Positions 7,376-15,647 of a stretch of 64,000 nt of DNA are shown piece by piece; position 1 is the first letter of the stretch, and the number at the start of each line of letters is the position of its first letter. The DNA is taken from assembly GCA_958348245.1 (NCBI GenBank), contig CATVYJ010000001.1, positions 251,179 to 315,178 of the forward strand, read 5' to 3'. Below the pieces are notes generated by a model, which searched no databases, was not told where the DNA came from, and saw only the letters and a program-made list of their open reading frames with translations. The stretch comes from an uncultured Veillonellaceae bacterium. Its GTDB lineage: Bacteria > Bacillota > Negativicutes > Veillonellales > Dialisteraceae. The translations under genes were made by a program, and so were the position numbers.

Positions 7376-9754
7376 TCAGGACAGCGGGTCCACATCGATG
7401 ATCATGCCGCTTTCGCGGAAAAACGGCGCGTCGCGCATGGCTGCTTTCAGAGCGAGGAGCGACTCCCCCTTGACCATGATGGACACATAATATGTGTTTC
7501 TCACTTTCCGGATGGGTTCGTCATAAGGGGGCGTAGCGGACACCTGTCCGGGCAGGCGGGGCAGTGCGTCCACAAGCCAACGGGAGACGGCCTGCGCTTT
7601 TTTCGCCGCTTCACCGTATATTTTGCTGAAACAGGTAATCTTCATCATCCGTGTAAACGGCGGATACCGAAGCGCTTTCCGATAGCGGATTTCTTTTTCA
7701 TAAAATGCCTGATAATCCTGTTTCACCGCAGCGCGCACCGCGTAATGGTCCGGATCATATGTCTGGAGAATGACTTCCCCCTGTTCTTCGCCGCGCCCCG
7801 CCCGTCCCGCGCACTGGGTCATGAGAATAAAAGCCTGCTCCGCAGCAAGATACGTGGGACGATTCAGGATGGAATCCGCAGAGAGAATCCCCACGGTCTG
7901 CACGCCGGGAATATCGTGGCCTTTTGCAACCATCTGCGTGCCGAGGAGCACCTGGCACCGGCCCGAACGGAAATCGTCGAGAATCTGTGCGGCGGAATGT
8001 TTGCGGGACGTGCTGTCCAGATCAAGGCGCTCGCACAGGATCCCGGGCAGATATTGTCCAAGCTGTTCCTCCGCTTTTTCCGTGCCGTATCCTGTATAGG
8101 CGATATCCGAACCTCCGCACGCCGGGCAGCGGGCCGGTACGGGAAAGACGCATTCGCAGTAGTGGCAGTGGAGAGAATGACGCGCTTTGTGATAGACGAG
8201 CGACACATCGCAGTTCGGACATTTGAACACATGACCGCAGGTGCGGCACTGCAGCGACGTTGCGTATCCACGCCGGTTCAGGAACAGAATGGCCTTTTTC
8301 CCTGCCCGCACCGTTTCCGCAACGCTTTCCAGAAGGGCCCTTGAATAGGGAGCGCTGCCGACTGCAGCGGCCTCTTCCCGCATATCCACCACATGCACCC
8401 GGGGCAGCGGCGTATGATGCACCCGCTCCTGCATGACGATCCGTTCAATTTTTCCGGCTTCCGCAGCGGCGCAGGTTTCCACCGAGGGGGTAGCCGCGCC
8501 GAGTACGATGGGACAGCGGGACAGTACAGCGAGTTTCTTCGCTGCGTCCCGCCCGTTATAATAGGGCGTTTCGTCCTGTTTATAAGAGGAATCGTATTCC
8601 TCGTCCACCACGATGAGCCGCAGATGGCGATACGGCAGAAACAGCGCTGAACGGGACCCGATGACGATATGGCTCTCTCCGTTGGCGATGCGCATGCGGT
8701 TATTGTACCTTTCCCCCCGGCTGAGTTTGCTGTGCATGAACACCACGTCGTCGCCGAAACGGGCGGAAAAGTAATCCACCATCTGGAGCGTCAACGCGAT
8801 TTCCGGCACGAGGATCAGCACGGAGCCTCCGCGGGAACGGGCATGTTCCGCCGCACGGAGATACACTTCTGTCTTTCCGCTTCCGGTGACGCCCATGAGA
8901 AGCAGCCCCCTGTATGTCTCACTGTCGACAGCGTCCCGGATGCGGGAAAACGCATTTTGCTGCTCCCCGGTAAGCACCCGCGGCGCTTTTGCCTCTTTTT
9001 TCTGAATGAGAGAAAACGTATCTCTCAGGCGGTAGAAAAAATGCCCCATGCCGTTTCGGCAGAATGCCTGCTGCACCGCGGATGAAAACCCTTCCTCCTC
9101 CATCCGCTTTGCCGTCTGCGGGCCTTCTGCCCGGAGCTTTTCCCACAATGCGCGCTGCCGTGTCCGCCGCGGCGATTCCGCGCCTTGCGGAATCGTCTCT
9201 TCCGCCTGAATCCACCGGGTCAGCGGCGGACGATATGACGCTTCCGTCCGCTCTTTTTTACGGAGCCAGCCTGCGCGCAGTCCCGCTGCGATCTCCTCCG
9301 CTTTCCAGAGGAGCGCCGCTTCCTCTGCAGACACTTCCCGGATGACGCTGTCCACCAGCCCCCGCAGCGGATGATCCGCCGGTATCCGCTCCCAGAGAAT
9401 CTCATAGGAGAAGCTCCGTCGAAGTCCCTGTTTATCAATGAGAAACAGGCGGAGCGCATCGATATAGGTACACAGATAATACGAAGAAATCCACCGGGCC
9501 AGCGCCATCATATCCGAGGTAAACCAGGGAAACGCCTCAAGGGGCGCCTGCACGTCTTTCAGCCGGCCGGAAAAGCCGCTGCTCTCCCCATCCCGTACGG
9601 AAAGGATAATGCCTTCTTCCGTGCGGCCGTTGAAAGGCACCGTACACCGCCAGCCCGGTCCAAGCGTCATCAACGCATCGGGCAGGCGGTAAGAAAATGT
9701 GCGGTCCAGATGTTTTGACGGCCGGTTAATGAGAATTTCCGCCACACGTGCCAT
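7376..9754 (-). CDS. priA: Replication restart helicase PriA (primosomal protein N')
   Basis: Superfamily 2 helicase that reloads the replisome at stalled forks. The 792 residues begin with the 3'-DNA-binding domain (MARVAEILINRPSKHLDRTF). Walker A is GVTGSGKTE. The Walker B/motif II reads DEEY instead of the common DEEH. Eight zinc-binding cysteines follow (CRTCGHVFKCPNCD, CHYCECVF, CPACGG). The ATG at 9754 is preceded by GGGAGG; a longer upstream reading overlaps metK and lacks homology. It heads the block toward def. Confidence 0.96.
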   Translation of the reverse strand: MARVAEILINRPSKHLDRTFSYRLPDALMTLGPGWRCTVPFNGRTEEGIILSVRDGESSGFSGRLKDVQAPLEAFPWFTSDMMALARWISSYYLCTYIDALRLFLIDKQGLRRSFSYEILWERIPADHPLRGLVDSVIREVSAEEAALLWKAEEIAAGLRAGWLRKKERTEASYRPPLTRWIQAEETIPQGAESPRRTRQRALWEKLRAEGPQTAKRMEEEGFSSAVQQAFCRNGMGHFFYRLRDTFSLIQKKEAKAPRVLTGEQQNAFSRIRDAVDSETYRGLLLMGVTGSGKTEVYLRAAEHARSRGGSVLILVPEIALTLQMVDYFSARFGDDVVFMHSKLSRGERYNNRMRIANGESHIVIGSRSALFLPYRHLRLIVVDEEYDSSYKQDETPYYNGRDAAKKLAVLSRCPIVLGAATPSVETCAAAEAGKIERIVMQERVHHTPLPRVHVVDMREEAAAVGSAPYSRALLESVAETVRAGKKAILFLNRRGYATSLQCRTCGHVFKCPNCDVSLVYHKARHSLHCHYCECVFPVPARCPACGGSDIAYTGYGTEKAEEQLGQYLPGILCERLDLDSTSRKHSAAQILDDFRSGRCQVLLGTQMVAKGHDIPGVQTVGILSADSILNRPTYLAAEQAFILMTQCAGRAGRGEEQGEVILQTYDPDHYAVRAAVKQDYQAFYEKEIRYRKALRYPPFTRMMKITCFSKIYGEAAKKAQAVSRWLVDALPRLPGQVSATPPYDEPIRKVRNTYYVSIMVKGESLLALKAAMRDAPFFRESGMIIDVDPLS

Positions 9755-9798
9755 AAAGCGCCTCCCTTCCCCGTATGTTCGCTTCTTTCCGGATGATT

Positions 9799-9813
9799 CA
9801 TTGTACCATACCG
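9799..9813 (-). promoter_or_regulatory. Candidate extended -10 promoter of priA
   Basis: Minus-strand CGGTATGGTACAATG, identical to the 15 bases upstream of def. It sits between the metK terminator and the priA ribosome binding site. Confidence 0.5.
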
Positions 9814-9816
9814 GCA

Positions 9817-9854
9817 TAAAAAAAGAGGACAGCCCGGAGGACCGTTCCTCTTTT
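9817..9854 (-). terminator. Intrinsic terminator after metK
   Basis: Minus-strand hairpin with outer arms AAAAGAGGA and TCCTCTTTT and inner GGTCC/GGGCT-type pairing, followed by a run of seven T. Confidence 0.88.
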
Positions 9855-9860
9855 CCCCTT

Positions 9861-11045
9861 TTATAATCCGGCCTGCTCCCGGAGAGCCGCCGCCTTGTCC
9901 GTATGTTCCCACGGCAGATCGACGTCCGTTCTGCCGAAATGTCCGTACGCCGCCGTCTGTTTGTAAATGGGACGGCGCAGATCCAGCATGTCGATGATGC
10001 CCGCCGGACGGAGCTCAAAGTTTTTGCGCACCAGTTCCACGATCTTTTCATCGTCAATCCGGCCCGTGCCGAAAGTATCCACAAGAATGGAAACAGGCTG
10101 TGCGACGCCGATCGCATAGGCCAGCTGGATTTCGCATTTATCGGCGATCCCTGCCGCGACGATGTTCTTGGCCACATAGCGCGCCGCATAGGCAGCCGAA
10201 CGGTCCACTTTCGTCGGGTCCTTGCCGGAGAACGCGCCGCCGCCGTGGCGCGCCATGCCGCCGTAGGTATCGACGATGATCTTACGGCCCGTAAGTCCCG
10301 CATCGCCCTGCGGTCCGCCGATAACGAAGCGGCCCGTAGGATTGATATAATACTTCGTGCTGCTGTCCAGATATTCCGCAGGCACGACCGCTTTCACCAC
10401 ATGTTCAATAATATCTTTCTCAATCTGTTCATGGGTGATTTCCGGATCATGCTGAGAAGAAATGACGATGGTGTCGATCCGCACCGGTTTGCCGTCATCG
10501 TATTCGACGGTAACCTGGGTCTTGCCGTCCGGACGGAGATAGGCCAGCTCTCCGGTTTTCCGCACTTCCGCAAGCCGGCGGGACAGGCGGTGCGCCATGG
10601 CGATGGGGAACGGCAGATATTCCGGCGTTTCGTTCGTGGCATAGCCGAACATCATCCCCTGATCGCCGGCGCCGATATCGTACGCATCGGCTTCGTTTTT
10701 CTTCGCTTCCAGGGAGTGGTCTACGCCCATGGCGATATCCGGAGACTGTTCGTCAATGGAAATGAGCACGCCGCAGGTGTCTCCGTCAAATCCGTATTTT
10801 GCCCGGGTATAGCCGATGTCCTTTACGGTCTGGCGGACCACTTTCGGAATATCCACATAGCAGCTCGTGGAAATTTCCCCAAACACATGCACCTGACCGG
10901 TGGTGACGATGGTTTCGCACGCCACGCGGCCGTTCGGATCCTGCGCGAGGATCGCGTCCAGGATCGCGTCGGAGATCTGATCGCAGATTTTATCCGGATG
11001 CCCTTCCGTTACGGATTCTGATGAAAAAAATGCTTTCTTTGCCAT
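9861..11045 (-). CDS. metK: S-adenosylmethionine synthetase
   Basis: Makes SAM from methionine and ATP. The 394 residues carry [16 protein letters not shown] at the N-terminus, the [12 protein letters not shown] loop and the [16 protein letters not shown] signature, so the enzyme looks complete. It is monocistronic: a terminator follows it, and an S-box riboswitch with its own promoter precedes it, giving feedback control by its product. The ATG at 11045 has CCTCCT-complementary GAGGAGG upstream. Confidence 0.98.
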   Translation of the reverse strand: MAKKAFFSSESVTEGHPDKICDQISDAILDAILAQDPNGRVACETIVTTGQVHVFGEISTSCYVDIPKVVRQTVKDIGYTRAKYGFDGDTCGVLISIDEQSPDIAMGVDHSLEAKKNEADAYDIGAGDQGMMFGYATNETPEYLPFPIAMAHRLSRRLAEVRKTGELAYLRPDGKTQVTVEYDDGKPVRIDTIVISSQHDPEITHEQIEKDIIEHVVKAVVPAEYLDSSTKYYINPTGRFVIGGPQGDAGLTGRKIIVDTYGGMARHGGGAFSGKDPTKVDRSAAYAARYVAKNIVAAGIADKCEIQLAYAIGVAQPVSILVDTFGTGRIDDEKIVELVRKNFELRPAGIIDMLDLRRPIYKQTAAYGHFGRTDVDLPWEHTDKAAALREQAGL

Positions 11046-11092
11046 TTGTACCTCCTCTGCTGTATGCTGATTTGTTTTCCCTGTCTATTCAA

Positions 11093-11217
11093 TAAAAAAG
11101 CCTCCGCACGGGAGGGACCGAACCCTCATCTTTCAGTTTCCTGCTGGAATTAGCACCGCTTCCAAAGAATGGTTGCTGTAGTTTCCTCGGGCCAGTCCCT
11201 CCACTACTCTTGATGAG
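11093..11217 (-). promoter_or_regulatory. SAM-I (S-box) riboswitch with expression-platform terminator
   Basis: Read on the minus strand, P1 is formed by CTCATC (11217-11212) and GATGAG (11130-11125). Conserved core pieces lie between them: AAGAG, GTGGAGGGACTGGCCC, the AACTACAGCAACC block and GGTGCTAATTCCAGC. Downstream is a terminator hairpin, CCTCC-CGTGC-GGAGG with a T6 tail at about 11115-11094. High SAM should favour the terminator and shut off metK. Confidence 0.95.
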
Positions 11218-11228
11218 CATACGCATGT

Positions 11229-11257
11229 ATTATACTGGCTTTCTTCGGAGATTACAA
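11229..11257 (-). promoter_or_regulatory. Promoter of the metK leader
   Basis: Minus-strand -35 TTGTAA (11257-11252) and -10 TATAAT (11234-11229), spacing 17, immediately upstream of the S-box. Confidence 0.75.
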
Positions 11258-11263
11258 GAAGGA

Positions 11264-11296
11264 AATAAAAGAGCCGCGTCGTGCGCAGCTCTTTTT
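11264..11296 (-). terminator. Intrinsic terminator after coaBC
   Basis: Minus-strand AAAAGAGC ... GCTCTTTT hairpin with a T-rich tail, abutting the coaBC stop codon. Confidence 0.8.
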
Positions 11297-12490
11297 TCAC
11301 AGACGGTCGGCAATCTTTCCGATGATGATCCGTCCCAGTTCTTCTTTTGTCATGATGGGAAACTGTTCCATGGTGTGGTCTCTGTACAGGAGAGACGCGA
11401 TGTTTGTCTCCACATTAAATCCGGCGCCCGCCTGGCTCACGTCGTTTGCGACAAGCATGTCCAGATTCTTCCGCACCAGCTTTTCTTTTCCGTGCGCAAT
11501 GACGTCATTCGTTTCCGCCGCAAATCCCACGAGGAACTGATGGGTTTTCTTCCGGCCCAGTCCCAAAAGGATATCCGGATTGAGCATCAGTTCGATGGTG
11601 AGCGCGTCGTGCGCTTCCTTTTTGATTTTCTGCGCCGATTCCGTTTTCGTACGGTAATCAGACACTGCAGCCGCCATGACCGCCACGTCGCAGTCCGCAA
11701 AGCGGTCGTCCATTTCTTTCTGGAGCTGGCGCGCATTCTGCACATAGCACATGGTCACCCCTGCGGGAGCCGGCAGATCCCGCGTGCAGCTCACGAGCGT
11801 CACGTCGGCGTCTTCCATGGCCGCCGCCCGGGCAATGGCATAGCCCATTCGGCCGCTGGAGCGGTTGCCGATATAGCGCACGGGATCGATATTTTCCTGC
11901 GTGCCGCCTGCGCTGACGATGACTTTTTTCCCGCGGAGCCGATGCCGTCCGAAAAGCGCCTTTTCCACTTCCGCGAGGATGGCGTCAATTTTCGGGAACC
12001 GCCCCTTACCGGATGTATTGCAGGCGAGGTGCCCTTCTTCCGGCTCCATCACGGTATATCCCGTTTCACGAAGCGTCCGGATATTCCGCTGCACAATGGG
12101 ATTTTCATACATGTTGGTATTCATGGCGGGCACCGCCACCACCGGCGCTTTCGTCGCCATTACGGTGGTGCTCAGCATATCGTCCGCAATCCCGCAGGCC
12201 ATCTTGCCCAGGATATTGGCCGTAGCCGGCGCGATAACGAATACGTCGGCCAGCCGGGCCAGCGCGATATGCTCCACATCCCAGCGCGAAATGTTGGCAA
12301 ACATGTCCACCGTAACGTCATTGCCGGAAAGTTCTCCGAAAGTAATGGGCGAGATGAGCTTCGCCGCATGTTCCGTGAGGATGCAGTGCACATCGGCGCC
12401 GCGCTGGCGAAGCTGGCTGACCAGTTCCGCCGCTTTATAGGCGGCTATGCCCCCGGCGACCCCCACCACCACATGTTTTCCTTCAAACAT
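11297..12490 (-). CDS. coaBC: Bifunctional phosphopantothenoylcysteine decarboxylase/synthetase
   Basis: Catalyses two steps of coenzyme A synthesis: CTP-dependent coupling of cysteine to 4'-phosphopantothenate (CoaB) and FMN-dependent decarboxylation (CoaC). The 397 residues begin with the flavoprotein domain (VVGVAGGIAAYKAAELVS), with PAMNTNMYENP and the active-site segment EEGHLACNTSGKGR. The CoaB half starts near VIVSAGGTQENIDPVRYIGN. It overlaps rpoZ by 8 bases at the end of the remA-gmk-rpoZ-coaBC unit. Confidence 0.96.
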   Translation of the reverse strand: MFEGKHVVVGVAGGIAAYKAAELVSQLRQRGADVHCILTEHAAKLISPITFGELSGNDVTVDMFANISRWDVEHIALARLADVFVIAPATANILGKMACGIADDMLSTTVMATKAPVVAVPAMNTNMYENPIVQRNIRTLRETGYTVMEPEEGHLACNTSGKGRFPKIDAILAEVEKALFGRHRLRGKKVIVSAGGTQENIDPVRYIGNRSSGRMGYAIARAAAMEDADVTLVSCTRDLPAPAGVTMCYVQNARQLQKEMDDRFADCDVAVMAAAVSDYRTKTESAQKIKKEAHDALTIELMLNPDILLGLGRKKTHQFLVGFAAETNDVIAHGKEKLVRKNLDMLVANDVSQAGAGFNVETNIASLLYRDHTMEQFPIMTKEELGRIIIGKIADRL

Positions 12491-12710
12491 TCAGTTCCGT
12501 CTCCTGTTTTTTTCCGCTGCGCGCGTAGGTGATTTTTTTGTCATAAATCTCTTCCAGTGCGATGGTCACCGGTTTTTTCCCTTCCGCATCGGGAATGAGC
12601 GGTTCCATGCCGTCGGTCAGCTCCCGTGCGCGAAGCGCCGCCAGTGTCACCAGCGTATACTTGGTATCCACATCTTTTACCAGGCTGTCAATGGACGGAA
12701 AACACATCAT
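12483..12710 (-). CDS. rpoZ: RNA polymerase omega subunit
   Basis: Small 75-residue omega subunit that helps assemble beta-prime. MMCFPSIDSL followed by KYTLVTLAALRARELT matches the conserved core (K-Y-x-L-V-x-x-A-A-x-R-A-R-x-L). It overlaps gmk by the ATGA junction and coaBC by 8 bases, the usual Firmicute order. Confidence 0.93.
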   Translation of the reverse strand: MMCFPSIDSLVKDVDTKYTLVTLAALRARELTDGMEPLIPDAEGKKPVTIALEEIYDKKITYARSGKKQETELNV

Positions 12711-13354
12711 TTTAACGGTACCTCCTTATTGATATACTGTTTGAACACGGTCTGAATCTGGGCTTCATTGCGGGACAGTTTGCATTTCTCCGCTTCGATG
12801 ATGGCGCAGGTTTTATGCACGGCGTCTTCCAGTACGTCATTGACCACCACGTAATCATACTGGTGCATCATCGAAAGCTCGTTTGTAATCTGCGCCAGGC
12901 GGTTCTGAATAACCTCCTCCGTATCGGTGCCGCGGGCGTGGATGCGCTGCGACAGAATTTCCAGAGACGGCGGTACGATATACACGAAAACCCCTTTGGG
13001 ATAGCGCTTCTTCACCTGCATCGCGCCCTGAATGTCGATTTCCAGGAGGACCGAGCGTCCTTCCCGGATCTTATCGAGCACATACTGCTTCGGCGTTCCG
13101 TAATAGTGATCGTAAACGCGGGCGTATTCCAGAAATGCATCCTCCGCGACAAGCCGGCGGAATTCTTCATCGGTGCGGAAAAAATAACTCACACCTTCCG
13201 TTTCGCCGTTACGCGGCGCGCGGGTCGTCATGGAAATGGAATATTCCAGAGCCGGATACAGTTTCCGCACGGCGCTGCAGATGGTGCCCTTGCCGGCTCC
13301 TGACGGGCCGGATACCACCAGCAGGATGCCTTCATCTTTCAGCATCTGGCTCAT
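12707..13354 (-). CDS. gmk: Guanylate kinase
   Basis: Phosphorylates GMP to GDP. The 215 residues have the P-loop GPSGAGKGT near residue 16, the GMP-binding segment TTRAPRNGETEGVSYFF and the lid region. It is placed between remA and rpoZ with overlapping or abutting junctions, which is typical of Firmicutes. Confidence 0.97.
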   Translation of the reverse strand: MSQMLKDEGILLVVSGPSGAGKGTICSAVRKLYPALEYSISMTTRAPRNGETEGVSYFFRTDEEFRRLVAEDAFLEYARVYDHYYGTPKQYVLDKIREGRSVLLEIDIQGAMQVKKRYPKGVFVYIVPPSLEILSQRIHARGTDTEEVIQNRLAQITNELSMMHQYDYVVVNDVLEDAVHKTCAIIEAEKCKLSRNEAQIQTVFKQYINKEVPLK

Positions 13355-13633
13355 TTACGCCTCCCCGCCGTTTTTGTCCGGCAGCATGGCGTCCCGATCC
13401 ATGAGCCGGTGGGAAATGGTCTCCGGCTGGACAGCGGATAAAATGATCTGTCCGCTGTCCATGACGAGAACGGACCGGGTCTTCCGTCCGTACGTCGCGT
13501 CAATGAGTTCCCCCCGGTCGCGCGATTCCTGAATCATGCGCTTGACCGGCGCCGATTCCGGACTGATGATGGCCATCACGCGCGCTGCCGCCGCCATATT
13601 GCCAAAACCGATATTAATCAATGAAAAAGCCAT
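13355..13633 (-). CDS. remA: RemA family DNA-binding regulator (DUF370)
   Basis: The 92-residue protein matches the RemA/DUF370 family, known in Bacillus as a ring-forming activator of biofilm matrix genes. Signature segments are [21 protein letters not shown] and [16 protein letters not shown]. The ATG at 13633 is chosen because AGAGGAG lies just upstream; the frame stays open for 16 more codons. It directly precedes gmk, as in Bacillus. Its target genes in this organism are unknown. Confidence 0.92.
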   Translation of the reverse strand: MAFSLINIGFGNMAAAARVMAIISPESAPVKRMIQESRDRGELIDATYGRKTRSVLVMDSGQIILSAVQPETISHRLMDRDAMLPDKNGGEA

Positions 13634-13703
13634 GTGCATCTCCTCTGTGTGACATGTCCGGGCGCGATTCACGCGCCGCACGGGTGAAGTCTGTTGATAA
13701 CAC

Positions 13704-13732
13704 AGTATATATCATGCGCGGTCTTTTCTCAA
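13704..13732 (-). promoter_or_regulatory. Promoter of remA-gmk-rpoZ-coaBC
   Basis: Minus-strand -35 TTGAGA (13732-13727) and -10 TATACT (13709-13704), spacing 17, about 70 bases before remA. Confidence 0.7.
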
Positions 13733-13770
13733 GAAAATCAACGCCGTTCCCGCAGGAACATCCGCCGGGC

Positions 13771-14664
13771 TCATTCCAGATTCTGCACCTGCTCGCGGAT
13801 TTTCTCCAGTTCCGTCTTCATCCGAATGACGCAGTCCACCACGGAAAGATCGCCCGCCTTGGAAGCCATGGTATTGATTTCCCGGTTGATTTCCTGCAGG
13901 AGAAAATCGAGCCGCCGTCCCACCGGTTCGTCCGCCCGAAGCGCCTCATCGAATTGTTTCAGATGGCTTTCAAAGCGCACCAGCTCTTCTGTATAATCGG
14001 TCTTTTCCGCATAGACCGCCACTTCTTCCAGAATGCGGCTTTCGTCGGCAGAAGCGCCCGCATCCGACAGGAGCGTCTGAATGCGGTGCCGCAGGCGCGT
14101 CTCATACTGAGCAATGACCGCCTCCTGCTTTTCACGGAGGAACGGCAGCCGAGCCGCCAGAGCGGAGATGCGGCGGGACAGATCTCCGGCAAGGTTCTCC
14201 CCTTCCCGGCGGCGCATGGCCAGAAGTCCCGCCAGCGCCTCTTCCGCCGCTTTCTCCACAAGAGGCGCCAGTTCCTCGTCGGAAACCGGATCGCACACCG
14301 CGCGGAGCCACGGCGCGGGAAGCGCCAGCAGATCGGCTGGCGTCAGTTTCTGCGCCTTCACGCCGGCGCGCCGCTGCGCCCTGCGCACCGCCTCAATCTG
14401 CGCCGCGAGCAGCGCCTCGTTCACCGTGACTGACGCATGCTGCCCTTCTTCCCCGGGGATAAATTTAACGGTAATCGCGGCTTTGCCCCGCGCAACGGAC
14501 CGCTTCACGGCCTGCCGCACCAGTTCTTCCATGGCGGGCGATACGCCGTCCGTACGGAAATTCAGTTCCAGATAGCGGCTGTTCACCGTCTTGATTTCCA
14601 CGGTTACCGTTCCCAGAGCGGAAGCGGCGCTGCTCCGGCCATATCCGGTCATGCTCGCGGTCAT
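13771..14664 (-). CDS. yicC: YicC/YloC family endoribonuclease
   Basis: A 297-residue member of the YicC family, which in other bacteria cleaves RNA and helps degrade small RNAs. N-terminal MTGYGRSSA and the C-terminal stretch ASKAGDLSVVDCVIRMKTELEKIREQVQNLE are hallmark regions. A long charged helical part fills the middle. Its ATG overlaps the dapF stop codon (ATGA), so the two are co-transcribed. No clear terminator hairpin follows it. Confidence 0.93.
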   Translation of the reverse strand: MTASMTGYGRSSAASALGTVTVEIKTVNSRYLELNFRTDGVSPAMEELVRQAVKRSVARGKAAITVKFIPGEEGQHASVTVNEALLAAQIEAVRRAQRRAGVKAQKLTPADLLALPAPWLRAVCDPVSDEELAPLVEKAAEEALAGLLAMRRREGENLAGDLSRRISALAARLPFLREKQEAVIAQYETRLRHRIQTLLSDAGASADESRILEEVAVYAEKTDYTEELVRFESHLKQFDEALRADEPVGRRLDFLLQEINREINTMASKAGDLSVVDCVIRMKTELEKIREQVQNLE

Positions 14665-15512
14665 TTACTCTCTCCTTCGAGAGGATACTCCCCTTCGTAG
14701 ACTTTTTCAGCAGGGCCGGTCATGAACACATGATCCTCCGGTTTTCCATCCCACTCCACATGCAGCCGCCCGCCGTCCAGAATGAGATCCGCTTCTCTGT
14801 CCACCATACGATTCAGCACTGCGGCCACCAGGGTAGCGCAGGAACCGGTGCCGCAGGCGAGCGTCACAGCCGCGCCGCGTTCCCAGACGCGCATGCGCAG
14901 GGTGCGCTCATCCAGCTTCTGCACAAATTCCACATTGGTCTTGCGCGGGAAATGCGGGTCCGATTCCAGCGCGGGTCCCAGGCGGGTCAGATCCACATCG
15001 GCCATATCCGGCACGAAAATCACGCAGTGGGGATTGCCCATGGAGACGCAGGTCACCTGGAACGACGTTCCCAGTATTTCCGAATAGATCGTTTCGGAAA
15101 TGACAGGCCCTTCCCCCAGACCGCTGACGGGGATTTCATCAGCCGCCAGATGCGGGCGGTTCATGTCCACGCGCACCTCGCCGCCGGGCAGAATCTCCGG
15201 GTAAAGAATGCCTGCCCCGGTTTCCACCGAAAAGGTATCCGCGCCGCCGGTCAGCCCGAGCTCGCGCGCCCACCGGGCAAAACAGCGGATGCCGTTGCCG
15301 CACATTTCCGCTTCACTTCCGTCGGTATTGAAAATACGCATGCAAAGATCCGCTTTGTCCGAAGGAAGGATAAAAATGACGCCGTCCGCGCCGATGCCGT
15401 AATGCCGGTCGCAGAGGCGCGTCGTATGTCTGAGGATCGGTTCGATGGGCTGTTCCATGGCGTTCACGAAAACAAAATCGTTGCCGCAGCCCTGCCATTT
15501 GGTGAAATGCAT
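14661..15512 (-). CDS. dapF: Diaminopimelate epimerase
   Basis: Interconverts LL- and meso-diaminopimelate for lysine and peptidoglycan synthesis. The 283 residues carry both catalytic cysteines, in EMCGNGIRC and TLACGTGSCATL. The ATG at 15512 (MHFTKWQGCGNDF) is preceded by AGGAGG; 15 further upstream codons are open but lack family similarity. It overlaps yicC by 4 bases and is divergent from rqcH. Confidence 0.97.
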   Translation of the reverse strand: MHFTKWQGCGNDFVFVNAMEQPIEPILRHTTRLCDRHYGIGADGVIFILPSDKADLCMRIFNTDGSEAEMCGNGIRCFARWARELGLTGGADTFSVETGAGILYPEILPGGEVRVDMNRPHLAADEIPVSGLGEGPVISETIYSEILGTSFQVTCVSMGNPHCVIFVPDMADVDLTRLGPALESDPHFPRKTNVEFVQKLDERTLRMRVWERGAAVTLACGTGSCATLVAAVLNRMVDREADLILDGGRLHVEWDGKPEDHVFMTGPAEKVYEGEYPLEGESK

Positions 15513-15550
15513 GATGCCTCCTGAAAAACGTTCGCGCGCACGGCGCGCCG

Positions 15551-15579
15551 TTTCCAATACAATTCCTTACTGGTATAAT
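15551..15579 (+). promoter_or_regulatory. Promoter of rqcH
   Basis: TTTCCA (15551-15556) and TGG-TATAAT (-10 at 15574-15579), spacing 17, with an extended -10 TG. Confidence 0.65.
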
Positions 15580-15581
15580 TT

Positions 15582-15590
15582 ATTGTAACA
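15582..15590 (-). promoter_or_regulatory. Extended -10 for dapF-yicC
   Basis: Minus-strand TG-T-TACAAT only 2 bases from the plus-strand -10 of rqcH, so the two promoters face each other and overlap. Confidence 0.5.
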
Positions 15591-15647
15591 TCATCACGGA
15601 AGAAAAGGTAGCAGAGGCGGCGGTCCGCCCTGCCGGAAGGAGCCCTC

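Noticed and set aside
9755..10303. N-terminal extension of priA
   Set aside because: Overlaps the end of metK and a terminator; ATG at 9754 gives the family N-terminus.
13753..13775. Hairpin (TTCCCGCAGGAA) as a yicC terminator
   Set aside because: Short stem and no T-run on the minus strand; it is too weak to call.
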